Under the pieces are notes generated by a model. The model did no database searches. It was given only the letters and a program-made list of their open reading frames with translations, and was not told the origin of the DNA. A stretch of DNA of 8,897 nucleotides, from positions 1 to 8,897 of the forward strand of contig PLFA01000155.1 of NCBI GenBank assembly GCA_003136615.1, in the 5' to 3' direction. Of this stretch, positions 5,457-8,897 are shown in pieces; position 1 is the stretch's first letter, and the number at the start of each line of letters is the position of its first letter. The position numbers and the translations under genes are program-made. This DNA is from Caulobacteraceae bacterium. GTDB lineage: Bacteria; Pseudomonadota; Alphaproteobacteria; Caulobacterales; Caulobacteraceae.

Positions 5457-7555
5457 TCCGCCAAGGCCTTTTCCCCCTCAATGGCCCAGATCGCGAAGGC
5501 GTAGTCGAGGGCCACTTCCTTCAGTCTGTCAAACCGGCCCGACGCGCCGCCGTGGCCTGCATCCAGATTGATCTTGAGAAGCACAGGCCGATCACTGGTG
5601 GTGTTCTCACGCAGGCGCGCGATCCATTTTTCCGGCTCCCACCATGTGACCCGGGGGTCCGAAAGCCCTCCGGTGGCGAGGATCGCGGGATAAGGGCGCG
5701 GCGCCACATTGTCATAGGGGCTGTAGGCGGCGATCGCGTCATAGGCGGCCGCGTCTTCCAGCGGGTTGCCCCATTCGGGCCACTCCGGCGGGGTCAGGGG
5801 CAGGCTCACATCGCTCATGGTGTTGAGCACATCCACGAAGGGCACCGCGGCGATGATCGCGCCCCAAAGATCGGGGCGCATATTGGCGATGGCGCCCATA
5901 AGCATCCCGCCGGCTGACCCGCCATAGGCGGCCATGCGCCCAGGTCGGCTATAGCCCTGGGCGGCCAGATGCTCGGCGCAGGCGATGAAATCGGTGAAGG
6001 TGTTTGTCTTCTTTGGGCCCCGTCCATCCAGGAACCAGCCCCACCCCTTATCGGACCCGCCGCGAATGTGGGCGCTCGCCCAGATCCATCCGCGATCCAC
6101 AAGGCTGAGGCGCGCGGTGGAGAAGACTGGCGTCTCAGGGATTCCATAAGCGCCGTAGCCATAGAGCAGGAGGGGCGCCGAGCCATCCAAGGGCGTCCCT
6201 CGCTTCATCAGCACCGTGATCGGAACCTCGGCCCCATCCGGCGCGGCGGCGTAGAGCCGGCGTGTCTCATACGCCTGAGGATCATGGCCGGAGGGGACCT
6301 CCTGCACCTTGCGCACCGTCCGCGCGCCAGTCGCCATGTCATAATCGACCCACTGCCGGGGCGTGGTCGGCGACTGATAGACGAAGCGGGTGACCTGAGT
6401 GTCGTATTCGTATCCGCCGCTGAGAGTCAGGGCGTAGGCCTCCTCGGCGAAATCGATGGGGCGCTCCGAGCCGTCTCTGGACATGACGACCAGACGATCG
6501 AGGGCGTTCTCCCGCTCCAGGCGGATCAGATAGTCGCGGTAGGGCGCGGCGCCAGCGATGAGGCGCCCGGGCCGGTGGTCGATCCACGGCCGCCAGCTCG
6601 CGCGTGCGGGCGCCTCCGCCGTGGACATCATGAGCGCGAAATCAACGGCGCCGTCGGCATTGGTGCGGATCACCCAACGGTCGGACCAATGGTCGAGATC
6701 GTAACGAAGCCCCTGGGTGCGCGGCTCAGCCAAGACGGGCGCCGCGGTGGGTGTGGAGGATGGAACGATCCAGACCTCGCTCAATTCCTGATTGCCGGCC
6801 TCGATGAGGATATGGCTGTCGTCCGCCGTCACGTCGACGCCCAGGAACATGCCCTCGTCCGCCTCCTCATAAACCAGGACGTCCTCGCCGCCACGCGCCG
6901 GCCGCCGGTAGACCCGGGCCGGCCGCGCATTGGGATCACGCCAGACCCAGAAGAGCCACTGCGAGTCCGGCGAAAACGCGAATGAACCTGACGCGCTTTG
7001 AGGTCCGTCCGGCAGATCCGCGCCGCTCACGAGATCCCGCAGACGGATCACGTGATATTCCGAGCCCTGATCATCCTCGGCCCAGGCATAGAGGCTGTGG
7101 TCCGGAGCGTGATGGGCGGCGTCCACAACATAATAGGCCTTGCCCTGGCTCTCGGCCTCCTCATCGAGAAGGACGACCTCGCCGTCGGTCGATCCCCGTT
7201 GGCGTCGCAGATGGCGCGGGTGCTGCGAGCCCAACTCATAGCGGCTGAAATAATCATAGGGGCCGTCAGGGCTGGGAACGGAGGAATCGTCCTCCTTGAT
7301 CCGCCCCTTCATTTCGGCGAACAGGCGGGCCCGCAGCGCCTCGGTCCCCGTCAGGACGGCGTCCACATAGGCGTTCTCCGCGACGAGATGTTCGCGGACC
7401 TCGGCCTTGACCTGGGAGGGATCTCGCAGAACGGCCTGCCAGTTCTCGTCCTTCATCCAGGCGTAGTCGTCCACGCGAACGCGCCCCAGTTGTTCGATCC
7501 GGACCGGATCCTTGCGGGGTTTCGGCGGAATGGGGGGTCGGTTTGGGGTCGCCAT
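5453..7555 (-). CDS. ptrB: Oligopeptidase B (protease II), peptidase family S9A
   Basis: A cytoplasmic serine oligopeptidase that cleaves short peptides after Arg or Lys. The 700 residues are close to the E. coli length (686). An N-terminal segment and beta-propeller (to about residue 430) gate the C-terminal alpha/beta-hydrolase domain. The triad is complete: S547 in GGSAGG (545-550), D633 in GLSDPRVTWWEP, and H668 in DAGHGGASGR. LLLYGYGAYG (462-471), IRGGSDKGWGW (497-507) and SPYDNV (612-617) are family signatures. No signal peptide is present. The P1-binding region reads LTPPEWPEWGNP, whereas E. coli has TTGEFEEWGNP; one acidic residue is replaced by P593 while E591 and E594 remain. The ATG at 7555 lies 8 nt after the oxygenase stop with AGAGAG (7563-7558) just upstream, and the TGA overlaps the acetyltransferase ATG. 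It is the middle gene of a three-gene operon. Confidence 0.93.
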   Translation of the reverse strand: MATPNRPPIPPKPRKDPVRIEQLGRVRVDDYAWMKDENWQAVLRDPSQVKAEVREHLVAENAYVDAVLTGTEALRARLFAEMKGRIKEDDSSVPSPDGPYDYFSRYELGSQHPRHLRRQRGSTDGEVVLLDEEAESQGKAYYVVDAAHHAPDHSLYAWAEDDQGSEYHVIRLRDLVSGADLPDGPQSASGSFAFSPDSQWLFWVWRDPNARPARVYRRPARGGEDVLVYEEADEGMFLGVDVTADDSHILIEAGNQELSEVWIVPSSTPTAAPVLAEPRTQGLRYDLDHWSDRWVIRTNADGAVDFALMMSTAEAPARASWRPWIDHRPGRLIAGAAPYRDYLIRLERENALDRLVVMSRDGSERPIDFAEEAYALTLSGGYEYDTQVTRFVYQSPTTPRQWVDYDMATGARTVRKVQEVPSGHDPQAYETRRLYAAAPDGAEVPITVLMKRGTPLDGSAPLLLYGYGAYGIPETPVFSTARLSLVDRGWIWASAHIRGGSDKGWGWFLDGRGPKKTNTFTDFIACAEHLAAQGYSRPGRMAAYGGSAGGMLMGAIANMRPDLWGAIIAAVPFVDVLNTMSDVSLPLTPPEWPEWGNPLEDAAAYDAIAAYSPYDNVAPRPYPAILATGGLSDPRVTWWEPEKWIARLRENTTSDRPVLLKINLDAGHGGASGRFDRLKEVALDYAFAIWAIEGEKALAE

Positions 7556-7563
7556 GGCTCTCT

Positions 7564-8190
7564 TTAAGCCCAGGCGTAGTTGAAGCTCACGCTGATTCTA
7601 ACCGACTTGGCCGTATTGGCGAGAACCTCGTGGCGCAGCCAACTCTCCCAGAGAAAGAGACGTCCCGCGGCCGGCTCCAAGGTGACAAAGCCTCGATCAC
7701 CCTCACGCGCGTCCGAGCGCCTGGGCGGGGCCGCCATCATCATGGGAAGGCGCGGATCTTCCAGACGCAAGCCGCCCGCCCCGGGAGGAACAGAGACATA
7801 GTAGGTCCCGGAGATTACGCTGTGAGGGTGGATATGCCCCGAATGGGCGGCGCCGGGCTTGAGGAGGCTGACCCAAAAGCTATCGAGCTTCAGTCTGCCG
7901 CGCGGCCCCAGATCGAAGGCCAGGTCTTTGGCGAAGGAGCTCACATGATGATCCAGCCGGCGCTTGAGATCGGCGAAGGCCGTCGCTCTCTGAGGCAAAT
8001 CATTCAGCGAGGCATAGGAGGTATAGCCGCCATAGCCCTGAGTCCGGCACCAGGCCCTCCCGGCAAGGTCTTCCTTCGCCAACATCTGGCAAGCCTCTTC
8101 GAGATCACCGTTCAGGGCCGCGAAATCCTTCGCCGCGTGCAGGGAGGCTTCGTAAAGGCGGGTGACGAAGAGTTCGCGGAGCTTGGGCAT
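7564..8190 (-). CDS. Putative 2OG-Fe(II) oxygenase, TIGR02466-like family
   Basis: A 208-residue protein resembling the TIGR02466 family of putative 2-oxoglutarate/iron-dependent oxygenases, whose substrates are unknown. Recognisable blocks are the N-terminal LRELFVTRLYEA, GYGGYTSYASLNDL (52-65), the histidine-rich core LKPGAAHSGHIHPHSVISGT (110-129), GTYYVSVP (128-135), and the C-terminal LFLWESWLRHEV with H187 followed by R198 in RISVSFNY. H119, H121 or H123 together with H187 are candidate iron ligands, and R198 could bind 2-oxoglutarate; these assignments are by analogy. ATG 8190 is preferred because the family-like sequence begins there and it leaves a 66-nt gap to the divergent hydrolase gene. 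A GTG at 8268 would add 26 residues but would overlap that gene. No clear Shine-Dalgarno precedes either start. It is the first gene of the operon with ptrB and the acetyltransferase. Confidence 0.8.
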   Translation of the reverse strand: MPKLRELFVTRLYEASLHAAKDFAALNGDLEEACQMLAKEDLAGRAWCRTQGYGGYTSYASLNDLPQRATAFADLKRRLDHHVSSFAKDLAFDLGPRGRLKLDSFWVSLLKPGAAHSGHIHPHSVISGTYYVSVPPGAGGLRLEDPRLPMMMAAPPRRSDAREGDRGFVTLEPAAGRLFLWESWLRHEVLANTAKSVRISVSFNYAWA

Positions 8191-8256
8191 GGGGGCTAAG
8201 CTTATCACAGGCGCCGAATCGGCCGCCCTGGGAAGGCATGGCGGAAAGGGCGTGGC
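8191..8256. promoter_or_regulatory. Divergent intergenic region between the oxygenase operon and the MBL-fold gene
   Basis: This 66-nt gap must hold or adjoin the promoters of both flanking units. An eight-base perfect palindrome TAAGCTTA (8197-8204) lies at the oxygenase end and could be part of an operator, or chance. GATAAG on the minus strand (8206-8201) is a possible -10 that would start oxygenase transcription only a few bases before its ATG. No convincing -35 element was found for either direction. Confidence 0.35.
8243..8250 (+). promoter_or_regulatory. Ribosome binding site of the MBL-fold hydrolase gene
   Basis: GGAAAGGG lies 6 nt before the ATG at 8257. This purine-rich Shine-Dalgarno sequence fixes the start of the hydrolase gene and argues against the longer GTG start of the opposing oxygenase gene, which would run through this site. 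Confidence 0.65.
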
Positions 8257-8897
8257 ATGAAGTTCCACTGGCGAAGGTTTGCTTTGGGCTTAACGGGCCT
8301 GTTCCTGGCTCACGGCGCAATGGCCCAGACGCCCCTTAAGCCCCTCATTGAGATCAAGGAAGTTGGCCCTGGCGTCTATGCCGCCCTCGATGGCGAGGAT
8401 CGTCGCGCCGGCTCCAATGCCGGCTTCGTGATCGGCGACGACGGCGTGCTGGTGGTGGACAGCTTCTTCAACCCCGACGCCACCCGCGCCATGGTGGCGG
8501 AAATCCACAAGCTGACCAAGGCGCCGATCCGCTATGTGGTGAACACCCATTATCACATCGACCATGTGGCCGGGGACCAGGTGCTGCGCGACGCTGGCGC
8601 GGTGATCATCGCCCAGAGCCACGTTCGCGCCTGGATTCACGCCGACAACCTCCATCTTCTCGGAGATCGCGTGACCCCCGCCCTCAAGGCCCAGATCGCC
8701 GCCCTTCCAGCCCCCGATATCGACGTGGATCGCGACCTCACCATCTGGCTTGGCCCTCGGCGCGTGGAGATCCGTTTCTATCCCGGACACACGGGCGGCG
8801 ATCTTGTGGTCAGCGCGCCCGACGCCAAGGTCATGTTCTGCGGCGATCTGCTCTGGCGCCATTTCTCGCCGAACATCATCGACGGGACGGTTAGCCG
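8257..8897 (+). CDS. Exported metallo-beta-lactamase-fold hydrolase, C-terminus off the window
   Basis: A zinc-dependent hydrolase of the metallo-beta-lactamase superfamily, cut by the right edge after 213 codons. The N-terminus MKFHWRRFALGLTGLFLAHG with AMA before Q24 is a signal peptide; the RR pair hints at Tat export, but the motif is not canonical, so Sec is equally possible. NAGFVIGDDGVLVVDSF (54-70) is the usual first strand pair. The metal motif is NTHYHIDH, with H98, H100, D102 and H103. PGHTGGD supplies H178 and FCGDLLW supplies D197. All expected ligands before the final histidine are therefore present. Such exported MBL-fold proteins have varied substrates; the sequence does not show that this one acts on beta-lactams. 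The start is supported by GGAAAGGG 6 nt upstream. It is transcribed away from the oxygenase-ptrB-acetyltransferase operon. Confidence 0.9.
   Translation, partial: MKFHWRRFALGLTGLFLAHGAMAQTPLKPLIEIKEVGPGVYAALDGEDRRAGSNAGFVIGDDGVLVVDSFFNPDATRAMVAEIHKLTKAPIRYVVNTHYHIDHVAGDQVLRDAGAVIIAQSHVRAWIHADNLHLLGDRVTPALKAQIAALPAPDIDVDRDLTIWLGPRRVEIRFYPGHTGGDLVVSAPDAKVMFCGDLLWRHFSPNIIDGTVS

Noticed and set aside
5969..6985. 338-codon plus-strand open frame inside ptrB
   Set aside because: Antisense to the conserved oligopeptidase B domains; no recognisable product.
7543..8199. 218-codon plus-strand open frame opposite the oxygenase gene
   Set aside because: The minus-strand product matches a known family with conserved His and Arg residues; this frame does not.
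8290..8862. 190-codon minus-strand open frame opposite the MBL-fold gene
   Set aside because: The plus strand has a signal peptide, a ribosome binding site and a full HxHxDH metal motif; this frame has none.
1..8897. CRISPR arrays, insertion sequences, toxin-antitoxin or anti-phage genes
   Set aside because: No regularly spaced repeats, transposase motifs, terminal inverted repeats or defence-type domains were found; nearly all bases are explained by ordinary genes.

Overview
The window is a GC-rich, gene-dense piece of bacterial chromosome. Codon choice (GCC, GGC, CGC, GAG), a promoter resembling the Caulobacter-type housekeeping consensus, and the family mix (S10 carboxypeptidase, oligopeptidase B, PAT-type acetyltransferase, HDFNN-type sensor kinase) point to an alphaproteobacterium, perhaps Caulobacterales or a relative. 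That placement is inference. No stretch over 300 bases lacks a gene.

Layout. Bases 1-1384 (minus) hold the N-terminal 461 residues of SppA, a membrane-anchored signal peptide peptidase; the end lies off the left edge. Two plus-strand tRNA genes follow, tRNA-Pro(CGG) at 1508-1584 and tRNA-Gln(TTG) at 1603-1676, behind a plausible promoter. A secreted S10 serine carboxypeptidase lies at 1714-3417 (minus). It diverges from a membrane PAS/HisKA/HATPase sensor kinase (about 3535-4941, plus) across a short AT-richer gap. The kinase converges with a minus-strand gene and the two share four bases at their stop codons.

That gene is last in a compact minus-strand operon, in transcription order: a TIGR02466-like putative 2OG-Fe(II) oxygenase (8190-7564), oligopeptidase B (ptrB, 7555-5453) and a GNAT acetyltransferase of the phosphinothricin-acetyltransferase family (5456-4938). 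The first two are 8 nt apart and the last two overlap as ATGA. Diverging from the operon is an exported metallo-beta-lactamase-fold hydrolase (8257 to the right edge), cut by the window end.

The common theme is protein and peptide turnover: SppA clears signal-peptide remnants in the membrane, the S10 enzyme trims peptides outside the cytoplasm, and oligopeptidase B cleaves peptides after basic residues in the cytoplasm. All are recognisable families with intact catalytic residues. I see no mobile element, CRISPR array, phage gene or clearly new system. The points most worth a second look are the poorly defined N-terminus of the kinase (possible frameshift), the oxygenase-peptidase-acetyltransferase operon, and a changed residue in the predicted S1 pocket of oligopeptidase B.
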